Shown here in pieces: positions 1 through 11,203 of a stretch of DNA of 64,000 nt (the stretch's first letter is position 1; each line of letters starts with the position of its first letter). The DNA is taken from NCBI GenBank assembly GCA_019279435.1, contig JAAALK010000080.1, forward strand, positions 89,613,028-89,677,027. Direction: 5' to 3'. A model generated the notes under the pieces. The model saw only the letters and a list, made by a program, of their open reading frames with translations, did not search any database and was not told the origin of the DNA. A program made the translations under genes and the position numbers. Source of the stretch: Zizania palustris. Its lineage: Eukaryota > Streptophyta > Magnoliopsida > Poales > Poaceae.

Positions 1-499
1 CAACTGTTGGCGTAAAAGATTACGCTAACAGGTTTCTGTGGAAAAGAAACTAACAAACGAAGTGTTTGTGAAGCAAACTGTTCTAAGCCTCCGAAAGGAT
101 AATAGCTTAGAATAGTTCGAATGTGTGTATTGAATAACTTGTATTCGGTCCCTATTACAGGGTGAAATCGGGGGTATTTATAGGCCCAAATATTAAGGAA
201 AAGACCTATTTACCCCTCTTTTACAACCGACATAGTGGAAACTATTCGGCTCCCTTAATAGGGATAAAATGGTAAAATACTAATCTAATGAGAAAGAAGA
301 TAAGTCTTCCATCTTAGCTGGCAGAAAAGATCTTGAAAAGCCTTAGTTCGAAGATATACTCCGAACCAATGCCTATCTTCGTACTTCGAACTTGACTCTG
401 AGTATCTTCGAAGATGAACGTCTGAGAACCTTCGAATCTGCTGTCTGCCTTTATGCTGCTTCGGCAATAACCCCGAAGATAAGATATTTTCCCCCAACA
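1..499 (-). mobile_element. LTR segment of unidentified retrotransposon (element G), cut by window edge
   Basis: On the minus strand a new sequence starting TGTTGGGGG begins exactly where the reverse transcriptase of copia A stops matching its sister copy B (B at 22223-22237). It has an LTR-like TG start, a TATA motif about 315 bp in, and repeated TTCGAA/CCGAA motifs as in other LTRs here. It is therefore read as the 5' part of an LTR inserted into A. The boundary could be 499 or 501. CAGGG at 500-504 is the candidate target duplication, but the other copy lies outside the window. No coding sequence is visible. The family is not recognised; a gypsy element is a guess from the TGTTGGGGG end. 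Confidence 0.6.
173..183 (-). promoter_or_regulatory. TATA box of LTR G
   Basis: The minus strand reads CCTATAAATACCCCC here, a typical plant LTR TATA context inside the TG-starting segment. Confidence 0.5.
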
Positions 500-504
500 C
501 AGGG

Positions 505-1053
505 GTTGTTTTACATAAACATCTTCGCCTATGAAGCCATTAAGAAAAGCACCTTTTACATCCATTTGATAGAGTTTGAAACCACGGGATTCCGCAAATG
601 AAAGTAAAATCCTAATGGCCTCAAGACGAGCAACAGGTGCAAAAGTTTCAGTAAAATCAATCCCTTCTAATCGAGAATAACCCTGAGCTACAAGTCTAGC
701 CTTTTTCTAACTACAGTCCCATCATCCCCTTATTTGTTTTTGAAAATCCATTTTGTTCCAATGAAACGAACATTTGGTGGAGGATCAACTAAAGTCCAGA
801 CTTGGTTTATCTCAAAATTTTCAAGTTCTTTATGCATGGCATTGATCCAACTAGAATCAGAAAGTGCATGACTAACATCTAAGGGCTCAAAAGAAGCAAC
901 AAAAGCAGAATCAATGAAATGAGCATGAGAACGTGTTACCCTTTGATCAAGCTCACCAATGATCTGCACGGGAGGGTGCATCCTTTGAACATGATGTGGA
1001 GCCTCGCAGCGGGATGCAGTCTCCCTCTCAACTTGTGAGTTCGAGTGGTCCAA
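505..1053 (-). pseudogene. Reverse transcriptase N-terminal fragment of copia A
   Basis: The frame at 1053-730 contains SHALSDSSWINAMHKELENF and FIGTKWIFKNK, the entry of the copia RVT_2 domain. A stop follows KNK. The next stretch continues in shifted frames through the equivalent of DGTVVRK and ends with MDVKGAFLNGFIGEDVYVKQ at about 510. All catalytic YxDD sequence and the RNase H are missing because LTR G interrupts the gene. Copy B (21718 onward) shows what should follow. Enzyme role: copying element RNA into cDNA in cytoplasmic particles. Clearly a dead remnant. Confidence 0.85.
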
Positions 1054-2520
1054 GATGACCGATGTCGAGGTAGTTGCTTCGGGACCTTGTGCCGATGTAG
1101 TCGAAGTGGGGTCAGCTTCGAGGGTTCATGTCGAGGGTAGTAGGGGTTCATCCTCGAAATCTCCGGGATCTTCTTCTTCGAATATGGTCTGTTCCATGTC
1201 GTGTTCATTTGCCTGTTCAAGAGCAGAACTAACAGAAGGGGTCGATTCATCAAAAGTAACATCACATGACTCGATGACAATGTTAGTCTCCAAATTATAA
1301 ACATGATAAGAATGACCATGTGTAGTGTAACCCAAAAAGATCCCGTCAGAAGAACGCCACTCAAATTTGTCCAAATTACCACGTTTTAGGATAAAGCAAC
1401 GACAGCCAAAAACCCGAAGATGAGTTACCTTGGGCTGTCTCCCAAAACGTAGCTCATAAGATGTCAAGTTCAAAATTAAGCGCAAGAAGATTCGGTTTGA
1501 GATGTAACAAGTGGTGTTCATGGCCTCAGCCCAGAATTTTCTAGGAGTCCTGTGCTCATCGAGCATCGTCCTAGCCATCTCAACCAAAGTGCGGTTCATT
1601 CTCTCAACAACACCGTTCTGGTGAGGAATCCGCGAAGTAGAGAATTGATGTTCTATGCCATGCTCCATGCAAAAGTCAACAAAGAGACTGTTCTTGAACT
1701 CAGTGCCACTATCACTTCGAGTGAATTTCAATGCACTAGGGAGTTCAGTGAAAAGTCTCAAAGCCAAGCTCCGAAAGTGTGAAAACACTTCATCCTTGCT
1801 GGCAAGAAAGAAGACCCAAGAGTAGCGAGAGAAATCGTCGACAATAACTAGCACATACCACTTGCCGCCTAAAGAACTAACCCGAGAAGGACCTACAGTG
1901 TCCATGTGGAGAAGTTCTCTGGGTTGTTCAGTTATTACTGTGGTGACTGGAGAATGCAAAGATGCAATCATTTTTCCATGTCGACAAGGAGCGCAAACTA
2001 AATTCTTCTCAAACTTGAGCTTGGGCAATCCTCGGATCAGACCTAGGGCACTCAGACGAGCGAGCAACTCAAAACTCAAATGCCCTAGTCTCCTATGCCA
2101 CTTCCAGAGCTCAGAAGTAGAATGTGCAACAAGACAATGAGAAGAACCAGATGACTCAGAAAAATCAGCTCCAAAAACTCTCCCAACTCTAAAGATCCTA
2201 CACACCACAACGCCATCAGAATTGAGTACTTGCGAAGTATCGTGATGGAATCGTACTTCGAAGCCCTCATCAAGCAACTGAGATACAAAAAGCAAATTGT
2301 ATCCCAAGTTTTCAACCAAAGCAACATCTTTGAGAGTGAAAATCGAGTTGATTCTTACCACACCTTTTACCTTTCACTCTACTCCTTCGATTGTTGCCGA
2401 AGGTGATATGTTCCCTTTGCTTGGTTGTGGTGAGGCTGGAGAACCATGCTGCATCTCCGGTCATGTGGCGTGAACAACCAGAGTCCATGATCCACGTGCC
2501 CTCCAAGCCTCGGTCCAGCG
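1054..2520 (-). pseudogene. Protease and integrase region of copia A
   Basis: The protease is marked by WIMDSGCSRHMTGD in the frame starting at 2506, with an intact D-S-G catalytic triplet. A frameshift near 2360 leads into a 411-residue frame (2361-1126). This begins with the rest of the protease, then the zinc-binding GAG-pre-integrase segment (SELWKWHRRLGHLSFELLAR, CAPCRHGK), then the integrase core. The D-D-E residues are visible as HMDTVGP, FTRSDSGTEF and NGVVERMNRTLVEMAR. The linker toward reverse transcriptase (1382-1054) is in other frames. Integrase would insert cDNA; here it is separated from protease by a frameshift and is non-functional. Confidence 0.85.
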
Positions 2521-2680
2521 CCTACACATGATAAGAAAATCTCGATCGCTCAGTGCTGGGGTGAGTGAATATATGACAAGGCATCCAGCACTGAGTGATA
2601 GGAGTAGTAGGCACAGTAAAAGTAGACTGTCTACGCACAGGATAATTAGAATGATGCAAAGTGTGAGGTCTACCTACATG

Positions 2681-4980
2681 CTATGATCTAAAAGCATGAC
2701 GAGGTCTCCTACTCTGACGAGGTACAAAGCTACTCGCCCGGGGTCTATCACCATATGGAACATGGTGAACACCTCGAGGAGCAAAACCTCTCTGAGAAGC
2801 ACGAGGAGCCTTGAAAACAGGACGAGAGTAAAACTCAGACTCATGCATACCTCGAGATGGGTAATGCATGTCCTGGAAACTCATCGCTTGAGAGCGTCGC
2901 TTATCCTTGATGCGACGAAAACAGAACCCAACCAAATGACTCGCCCGCTGACAGTAGGAACAGTGAAAAACTCTCCTAGGGGCACTCTCATGGGTCATAG
3001 GAGCAACTCTTACAGGCTCCTTGGGCTTCTGCTGAGTGGTTTTCTTGGGAGGGATTTTCTTGGCAGGAGAAGTTGTTTTCTTTGGAGTTCGGGTAGGCTT
3101 TTTGGTTGATGGAGTGTCTAACAGGGCTCTTTCTTTCTCTAAGGTAGTGGGTGAGGTAAAAGCAGTTTTGTTCTCACTGTCTGAGGGAGTCCTCTCAAAA
3201 CCCAATCCTAGAGCTAACCCTTCCCTATCAGCACACATCTTGGTCTTGGCCAAGAGCAAATCCATCCTACCCTTTCCCTCAGTGCATTTGTTAACCACAG
3301 AAAGAAGATATTCATTTTCAGTCATGAGGTTCTCAGCTCGCTCTCTAACAGTGCCTAGCTGGTCCTTAAGGATTATGCAAGTGTCACACACATGTTGCGC
3401 ATCCTTAGAACTACCGGCCCTCTCCAATCTAGCCTCTAAATACTGAACATGCTTATCACGTAAATCAATGCTCTCACGTAATAAGGGGCAGTTCATGCAT
3501 TCAACTATATCATGAGGACTAGAATCAACCATCAAAAACTGCTTCTGTGCAGTCTCAAGCTCAGATATAGTTTGAGCATGTACAGAATGCAACTGAGCAA
3601 GCTCACCCATGACAACAGTACAAGATTCACATTCAGCATCATTAACCCTAGACTTAAGCATGGCATAATCAGTAGACACAGATTCTAGCCTAAGTCTAAG
3701 GTCTTTTCTTTCTCTAGCGGCTTGCACAAGTAATCTATCCTGACCAAGAACTACTTCATTCAGCTCATCTAGTTTAATTGAAAGCTGGTCATAGGATAGA
3801 GGTACCTCATATGAGTCAAGCTCATCGCCGCTGTGATCGCTGTCGGCCATGAAGCAAAGGCCGGTGAAATCTCGTCCCTTCTTGTCCTTCTTCTCCTCCT
3901 TCCTTGGGGACATCTCCTCCTTAGAGCTCGACTCCTCAGTTGAGGAAGTGTCGATGTCGCTGAGAGTAGCAACAACTGCTCTGGAAGCGGCTTTGGCTAC
4001 CCTCTTAGCCACCTTGCCGCGCTTTCCCTTCACAAAGGGTTTCCTCTCCTTCTTGTGGTATTTGGGGCGCTTACTCTCATCTCTCTTCTTGAGTTTAGGG
4101 CAATTGGCCTTGATGTTAGAAGTGTCGCCACACTCAAAACAACCACTGAAACCACTTCTCTGATCCTGTCTCTCATGGTAAAAACGGGTGAACCTTCTGG
4201 CAATGGGAGCAAGCTCATCATCATCCAGAGTGTCCACCTGCTCCTTAGTGATGGAGACCAGGGAGGACAAAGCAAAACCATCTGCAAAAACACAAGTGCC
4301 TGATGTGCTTGGTTCTGGAGTGGTGCCACGGCTTGTGCTAGAAACCAATGCCAATGGCTGTGGCAAGGAGTTCCTATGCACTGCAAGAGATGCCTTGGCA
4401 ATCTCTGTGGACATCAGCTTGCTGAAGAGCTCATCACAGGTCAATGTGTCATATCCTGTGGACTCCTCAATGCTGGATATCTTCACTTCCCATATGCTAC
4501 GGTCAAGAGCATAGAGAAGCTTGATAGCTCTATCATGATCATTGTAAGCAAGCATCCCGTTGGACCGCAAGTTACTCACTATCGCATCAAAGCGAGAAAA
4601 CATGGCATCTATAGATTCACCAGGTGCCTGCACAAACAGCTGATACTATTGATTGTATGTGCTTTGGCGCCTGGCCTTAATCTGTGTAGAGCCCTCATGA
4701 AAAATAGTGAGTGTAGTACAAATTTCCCTAGTTGTCCTTTGGTGCTGCACCCTATCAAACTCACTCCGACTCAAACCAATGAGCAATATATTTCTAGCCT
4801 TGGAGTTGGCATTATACTGATCCTTCTCTATTGAGAGGTGCGAGTTTCAGGGATGGAGTATTGTGAGTCCACAATCTCCCAAATTGAATTTCCTTGGCTT
4901 AGCAAGTAATCCTCCATGTGCACCTTCCAGTATGCAAAGTCCGTCCCATCGAGCAAAGGTATTTTACTAACTCTGTCCAT
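2681..4980 (-). pseudogene. Gag of copia A
   Basis: The likely start is the ATG at 4980 (MDRVSKIPLLDGTDFAYWK), soon after the primer site. The UBN2-like N-terminus continues in one frame but carries two stops, at 4828-4830 and 4646-4648. A 650-residue open stretch follows (4633-2681): the MFSRFDAIVSNLR motif, a zinc knuckle CFECGDTSNIKANC in which Asn occupies the usual His position, a Lys/Ser-rich linker, a long predicted coiled coil (LDELNEVVLGQDRL onward), and a basic Pro/Lys segment leading to a second Cys-rich motif, CSYCQRASHLVGFC. Gag forms the virus-like particle and binds RNA. A large coiled-coil Gag is typical of Sireviruses. The stops make it a pseudogene. Confidence 0.85.
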
Positions 4981-5030
4981 ATCGCCAATAGATCACAAAA
5001 CCGGTTAAGGTCAACAGGTGATCTTAACCC

Positions 5031-5042
5031 GCTCTGATACCA
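5031..5042 (-). other. Primer binding site of copia A
   Basis: The minus strand reads TGGTATCAGAGC two bases after the LTR end CCAACA. This is complementary to the 3' end of initiator tRNA-Met, the usual primer of plant copia elements. Confidence 0.9.
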
Positions 5043-5044
5043 AT

Positions 5045-7275
5045 TGTTGGATCAGAAACGGCGACCAGAGGGGGGGTGAATGGGAGCTTTTAAAATTTCA
5101 GACTAAAAATAGCCTTCTGTTTTAATTCTGTCTTCTGCGGAACAGGCTTCGAACACACCCTTCGAAGTTCTGGTTCGGAGGTATCTTACAGCTCCGAATA
5201 CAGGCTTCGCAAAGAGCAAAAGTTCGAAGCAAAGAAGACTTCGCTCCACCCACAACCTCGAAAATTCAGCTTCTGCTAAGTCAGTGCATCCTTAGCACAC
5301 AGGGTGCCTTCGTGCAGGCTTCGCAATTCACCCTTCGCAAGAGAGGCCTTCCCTCTGAGGACTTCGATCCGCTTTGCTAAGTTAGTGTAGGCTCCGCACA
5401 CTAGGTGCCTTCGAGCAGGCTTCGCACTACAGACTTCGCAAGAGCAGACTTCCCTCTGTGGACTTCGACCAAATACTTAGAGACAACAACTGGTGCTGGG
5501 CTTCGTACTTCGAAGATCTAAACGCACACTGAACACGTTTCGCCAAGGGCTTCAACAAGGGAAGAAAAGGGGCTTCGATTCAGCACAGAGACAATGCTTC
5601 GCTAGTAATCGGAGAGGTCTAGCCTCCAGTTTACACAGAGCGAACATACACTAAAAAACATACTTCGCTCATACACACTTCGCTCGAACAGGCTTCTCAC
5701 AAACTTCTCCAGAAAAGATTCAGTGCACAAACTCAACTCAAAAGAAGTGAGACAAAAGGGATCGAAGCATGCAGAGAAGTACGCATACAAGCTCAAGCAG
5801 AAAATGAACACAGAATCAAAGCTTTAATGCTTGAACAGGGAACACAAAAATTGAACTCACAGGATGAATACAAGGTATGTGGCGGCTAGCACAGGAGCTC
5901 AAAAATGACTGCTCAAAGTGTTGATGTAACCTAGCCAGCCTCCACTATTTATAGGCTACTTTACCCCTAGGGTTTACACTGGTTTTGTCTCATCAGAACA
6001 GGGTGGCACAACTGGTAGTCTACTTTATTTGGAGGCTTCTTTTGTCAGCTTCGCAGATGGAACAGTACCAACTTTTGCAGAGGAGGCGCTGTCAGCCTTT
6101 GCAGTTTTGGAGCCTTTTGAAGCCCCCCTTCGCACGCGAGGGGTGCGGTATCTTCGGTGAGAAGCCTTGAGCCTGACATCCTTCACTTCACCGAAGTCAG
6201 CCTTCGATACAGTGATGGTTTTGAGCCGAAGCCGTCAAAGCCCTTGGGCCTTCGCACCAACTCCTTCGGAGTGGACCACCATGGCTTCGCAACTTCTCCC
6301 AGCTCGAACTACGTCAGTCCGTGTACCGAAGCCATGCTTGGACGAATTACCTCAAGTCAATCTCACTCCAGAGCCAGCCTCACTCCGGAGCCTGCCTCGC
6401 TTCGAAGTCATCTTCACTCCGAAGCCAGCCTCACTGCGAAGCCCCACCTTCGAAGTACCACCCTTCGAAGTCCCTCCTTCATCCAAGGCCTCCACATGAA
6501 GCATTCAATGAGCACTTCGTCGCAGTGTCTCTCCCCGAGCACACTTCTCGATGATCCTCACCCGGACCATGCCTTCGATGTACCTCGACTTCTGAGACCT
6601 TCGTCGGGTATACCTTCGAGTGCCTCCCTCCGGAGCACACTTCGAATGCCTTGCCTCATTGCTAAGGACTTAGTCCACCATACTCCGAAGTCACTCCATT
6701 CGGAGTACCCTTCGAAGTGCCTCGCCTCTAAGGAGTTCGTCTCGGAGTACCTTCAACCAGAGCCAGGCTCTGCACTTACTGCCTTCTCCTGGTGCACCTC
6801 GACCCGAGGTCCGACCTTGACCCCTTCGCAGCCTTCATGACAGAGCTCCCTGCTCCCCTGTCATCAAGCCTCTCGCTTGACCCAGGTTGACTTTCTACGA
6901 ACCGTCTGTCGCCTCTATGATCACCTGCGCACCACAGACAAACGGACAAGTGTATCCAGTACCCCGGAGAACTCTCCAGGTAACAACCTCCGATACACAC
7001 TCCGGTGTACCGCCCAAAGTATCGAGCCCTTCAGTACAGCCAAGTCATCGTGTACTGCTGGACCCCTCCGATAGGCACACTCCACTGCAACAGCTGCAAC
7101 ACGCAGAGCCACCGAACCCTTCGGTGAAACAGCCTCCGAACACCTTTGGAGAACCAGCCTCCGAACACCTTTGGAGAACCAACTTTCGAACCCCTTCGGA
7201 GGGACCCCTTCGAATCAGAGGGTAAAATCTGTCAATCACTCATCACAGACTCCAAAACCAACCCTTGGTTTCTCA
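5045..7275 (-). mobile_element. 5' LTR of copia A
   Basis: On the minus strand it runs from TGAGAAACCAAGGGTTGG to CCAACA, about 2.23 kb, and aligns along its length with the plus-strand LTR of B (24511-26520). The middle is packed with TTCGAA, CCGAAG and GCGAAG motifs. A TATA box lies at 5944-5953. Several long open frames here, including one on the plus strand at 6157-6840, follow from the repeat composition and are not genes. Confidence 0.85.
5944..5953 (-). promoter_or_regulatory. TATA box of LTR A
   Basis: The minus strand reads CCTATAAATAGTGGAGG; LTR B has the same motif at 25736-25748. Confidence 0.6.
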
Positions 7276-8946
7276 GTATCTGCCGTCGAAAAACATTGCA
7301 ATCATTAGTATAATGCGAATGTGAATCATGCTACTTACAGTATGGATGCTTCTTTAACTCATCGGCAGGTGGAATGACTTGACCCTTAGGTAACCTGAGA
7401 AGCTGACTTTTAAGAGAAAATCAAATATTTTATCATATTTAGTTATATCAAACGAGTACTTGACCTCACTAAGTCGATTCTTTATGGGAGATGGTCGTAA
7501 CTCAGAGCAGGTGACAGGTTTATTTTTAGCATTCCAAACCCATTCGGTCGCGTACATGTCGGTCGAATCCTCCTCCTCTGACTCCTCCTCATCAAAGCGT
7601 TCCATGATGTGGATTTAGGCCCTAGGCTTGCTAAATGTCTTAATAAACTTTTTATCTTTGGCTCGGCCTTCCTGGACCAGAGCCTGCTGTAAAACTTGGC
7701 TAACTTCTAAAAAGTTCTGGTTATCTAACCTCTCTTTAATTTCAGAATGCAACCCGTTAAAAGCTAATTCCACCAAGTCCCTTTCTGAAATATTAAGGCT
7801 AAAACATCGGTTTCTAGTATCCCTAAAATGCTTGATGTACTTAGAGGCGCTCTCACTAGATTTCTACTTAACCGATGTCAAATGTGAAAGCCTAAGTTCT
7901 GTCTCACCTGTGTAGAAATAATCATGGAATTACCGCTCTAAATCGTCCCACGTGGGGATGGAGTTCGGCGGGAGTGCCAAAAACCAAGTGAAAGCGGTGC
8001 TGGATAGCGAGAGAGAAAATAGTCTAACCTTTAGAGCATCTATCCCGCTAACTTCTCCACACTGTGCCAAAAATTGACTAACGTGCTCTAGTGTAGTCTT
8101 GCTACCCTCGCCATCGAATTTAGTGAATTCATGGATTCTATAGCAACGGGGGTAGGGTACTGTATCAAGGTGGTTGGGGTATGGTTTACGGTAAACCCTA
8201 ACCCATCCCTTGGGGACAAAGCCAGCACACTCCCTAAATAGTGCGCAGACCCGCTCCTCTAAGTCATCCTGGTATGTTGCCTGTGTGCGCCTCTCATGCG
8301 AGGGCGCGACACGCGGTGGGATATCGGCGTGTCAGCCATGGGCCTCTTCCCTGCGCTATTTGTATGGCGTGTTCGTGTCCGGATGCCTGCGCATGTGGTG
8401 CGGGCAACGCGGGCATTGGTGCAGGTGGTGGTGCATGGTATGCAGTATTAGTTTGACCGTAGGTGTAATGATTGGTCTAAGCCATAGGTGATGAGGCCGA
8501 AGACATGATTGCGTCAGTGCTGTCGTTAGTTCTACTGTACACGTGGTTTGCTGGAGGTGCACTAGCTATAGGAACCGGGGGTACGGCCTCAGTAAAGCCA
8601 AACCTTCTAAGAGTTGCCTCTACTTGGGAGCTGACTGCCGAATCCAAACGGTTGGCTAGCGAAGCGCTAACAGCTTGATCTACTGATGCGGCTATTTTTT
8701 GCTCAATTTCTAAAGAAGATAAACGAGGCGATACAGGTGTTACGTGGACCTGAGCGAGGTCAGGGGTGATGATGAAGCCCGCGCGTGTCTTGAAATGTTG
8801 GTGCGGTCTTCTGCGGGGATATCTTCAAGTGTTGGTGCCAAGATGTTGCGGTTGTCGATATTCGCGCCTCCTATTGTGTCCATTGGTGGTGTAGACATAG
8901 TAGTCGATGTAGATGTACTGGTAGCCGACGTAGATTTACTGGTCAT
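7276..8946 (-). pseudogene. Gag of Ty3/gypsy element F, interrupted by copia A
   Basis: The start is taken at the ATG ending at 8946 (MTSKSTSATSTSTSTT), 40 bases inside the LTR edge. After a frameshifted, repeat-like N-terminal part comes a retrotransposon-Gag domain (PF03732 type): the region around 8130-7930 has EFTKFDGEGSKTTLEHV, LSLSSTAFTWF and WDDLER; 7890-7620 has FRDTRNRCFSLNISERDL. An acidic segment follows (MERFDEEESEEEDSTDM, 7605), then the CCHC-like HPYCK/HDSHSHYTNDCNVF motif, where copia A inserts. There are stops at several points, for example after VHVSLTSVK. The sequence resembles Gag of Tat/Athila-type grass gypsy elements. Confidence 0.75.
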
Positions 8947-8962
8947 GTTGGCGTAGCCTTTC

Positions 8963-8985
8963 CCCAACGGAGTCGCCAAAAAGTG
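8963..8985 (-). other. Primer binding site region of gypsy F
   Basis: The minus strand next to the LTR end reads CTTTTTGGCGACTCCG and then TTGGGGAAAG. TGGCGACTCCG directly after a TCAACA LTR end is a common primer site context in grass gypsy elements. I do not assign the tRNA. Confidence 0.6.
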
Positions 8986-10269
8986 TGTTGACACGGAAAC
9001 GTGTCCCTGCACTTGGGTCAGTTCGATGATCCAAATGTGCACGGATACTTAGGGACAAGCCTAAGCGTGACGTGGCATCGACGTCGCGTTCCGACTACCC
9101 TTAGTAGTGATAAGGGGGTGGAGTCACCAGGAAACCAGATTACACAAAATAATCCAATTAGCCGAAAGAGATAGATTAAACAGAATAAAATCAGCAAACC
9201 AGTCAGAGCCTGTGTGGTTCGAAGTCTGGTGCGAAGGGGTCACCAAACTGTACCTTCGGTGTCTTGTGCGAAGCGCTCCACCGAAGGGTCCTTCGGCGTT
9301 CGGACTGATCCGGCCGAAGATGGACTCCGAACAGATCTGGACGCGGTGATCACCTCCGAACAGCGGGGTTCGGCATGCGATCTTCGATACAACAAACTAC
9401 AGAATAGTGATGCGGGGGCCACGCGTGAGTGCAACTTCGTCCGGTGCGGAGTAAAGTCATGGCAAAGCCTGTTGCGACGAAGTGTGCTGGCGAAGCCTGT
9501 CGCTGGAGCCTGTAGTCTCGTCGAAGTGTACCCTGGGGACCTCCGAAACCGATCTCTCAGCTCCAGACACCTCCGACGAAGTAGCTCCGAACGTGCAAAC
9601 CTGCAACAGAGAGAATTCGAAGTACCAATTCGGCCTAAGGACCGAATTTTGCTAAGTGTTACACTAGTAGCGAAGGTAGCAATCTGTTACGCAGATTAGC
9701 GGATACTTCACAGTCGAAGTAACAAGGTGATAGCAATCTATTACGTAGATTAACGGATACTTCACAAGCGAAGTAACAAGGGTTGCCACTATTCCGTTGT
9801 GGCTGGCGGAGGGCTTCCAGGCAAACCCACGAAGAGGTACAGGAAAATAAAGGTAAAGTAAATACGATCTAAGCATGGGGCTTTGGTTTGGTTTGAGTTA
9901 GGGGGCTCTCTACACCGGCCTTGCCTCTCTATTTATAGGGGTTTAATTCCTAATCTAATCTGCTATTAATTCGGCCAGATAGAGATAAAGATTGAGCTGG
10001 AAACATATGCAATTCTACCTCTACCGAAGTGGGCTTCGGCCAGGCCCGTCGAGGCCTTCTCCTCGGGCCGAAGCTTCGGTAACGTGGGCCTCCGAATGCT
10101 TCCTCGGCCGAAGCCCATGGGCTGGCTCGAGGCTTTCGGAGCCCATAGCTCAATGGTCTTCGGCCCTGTAGGGCTTCGGACAGACCCTGGACATGTATAT
10201 TTTCGGCCCAAATCACCAAAATTGATATTTTGACGATCTAGCCATTAATGCCATCTTTTGCTATCAACA
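8986..10269 (-). mobile_element. 5' LTR of Ty3/gypsy element F
   Basis: Ends TGTTGA...TCAACA, 1284 bp. The same LTR edge recurs at 63932. The outer end abuts B gag in mid-codon; sister copy A reads straight through there (around 3470), so F inserted into B. GTGAG (10270-10274) is the duplicated target; its partner is outside. A TATA-like CCTATAAATAGAG (minus) lies near 9932-9943. The LTR is rich in CCGAAG/CTTCGG motifs, although its element is unrelated to the copia families. Confidence 0.8.
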
Positions 10270-11203
10270 GTGAGAGCATTGATTTACGTGATAAGCATGT
10301 TCAGGATTTAGAGGCTAGATTGGAGAGGGTCGGTAGTTCTAAGGATGTGCAACCTATGTGTGACACTTGCATAACCCTTAATGACTAGCTAGGCACTGTT
10401 AGAGAGCGAGCTGAAAACCTTATGACTGAGAATGAGTACCTTCTTTCTATGGTTAAAAAATGCACTGAGGGAAAGTGTAGGATGGACTTGCTCTTGGCCA
10501 AAACCAAGATGTGTGCTGACAGGGCAGGGTTAGCTCTAGGATTGGGTTTTGAGAGGATTCCTTCAGATAGTGAGAACAAAACTATTTTTACCTCTCCCAC
10601 TACCTTAGAGAAAGAGAGAGCCCTGTTAAACACTCCATCAGCCAAAAAGCCTACCCGGACTCCTAAGAAAACCACACAGTAGAAGCCCAAGGAGTCTATG
10701 AGAACTGCTCCTATGACCCATGTGAGTGCCCCTAGGAGAGTGTTTCATTGTTCCTATTGTCAGCAGGCGGGTCATCTGGTTGGGTTCTGTTTTCGTCGCA
10801 TCAAGGATGAGCGACGCTCTCAGGCGATGAGTTTCTAGGACATGCATTACCCATCTCGAGGTATGCATGAGTCTGAGTTGTACTCATGTCATGTTTTTGA
10901 GGCTCCTCGTACTTCTCGGAGAGGTTTTGCTCCTCGAGGTGTTCACCATGTTCCATATGGTGGTAGACCCCAGGCGAGTAGCTTTGTACCTCGACAGAGT
11001 CAGAGACCTCGTCATGCTTTTGGGTCACAGCTTGTAGGTAGACCTCGCACTTTGCATCATTCTGATTATCATGTGCATGGACGGTCTATTTTACTGTGCC
11101 TATTACTCGTATCACTCAGTGTTGGATGCCTCGTCATGTATTCACTCACCCCAGCACTGAGCGATCGAGATTTTCTTATCATGTGTAGGCACTAGACTGA
11201 GGC
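10270..11203 (+). pseudogene. Gag C-terminal part of copia B
   Basis: Starts inside the coiled coil at the F insertion and matches A gag residue for residue (MTENEYLLSMVKKCTEGKCR, MDLLLAKTKMCADRAG, TPSAKKPTRTPKKTTQ). In-frame stops include one at 10679. The second Cys-rich motif is visible as FHCSYCQQAGHLVGFC around 10743. The tail (10842-11195) has the basic RGMHESELYSCHVFEAPR segment. The N-terminal half of Gag and the 5' LTR of B must lie beyond the left window edge, on the other side of F. Confidence 0.85.

Larger units (their letters stand above)
500..7275 (-). mobile_element. Sirevirus-like Ty1/copia element A (5' LTR to reverse transcriptase), 3' part missing
   Basis: Minus-strand order is LTR (7275-5045), tRNA-Met primer site, gag, protease, integrase and the start of reverse transcriptase: the Ty1/copia order, with integrase before reverse transcriptase. 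The element is cut at about 500 by LTR G. Its right end abuts gag of gypsy F at CNVFRRQI, so A inserted into F. GTATC (7276-7280) is the candidate target duplication; the partner is out of the window. The sequence is closely similar to B (10270-12683 and 21713-26520). Stops and frameshifts make it non-functional. Confidence 0.85.

Noticed and set aside
2696..3446. Plus-strand frames of over 130 codons
   Set aside because: Antisense shadows of copia A gag, which has clear family motifs on the minus strand.
6157..6840. 227-codon plus-strand frame
   Set aside because: Lies antisense in LTR A; its Ser/Pro/Leu-rich content comes from the CTTCGAAG-type repeats, and homologous LTR B does not keep it as a clean frame.
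9664..9876. Short tandem-like frame with repeated LVTSxVKYPLIYVxDCY
   Set aside because: Reflects a ~55-bp imperfect duplication (AGCAATCTGTTACGCAGATT at about 9680 and 9731) inside LTR F, not a protein.
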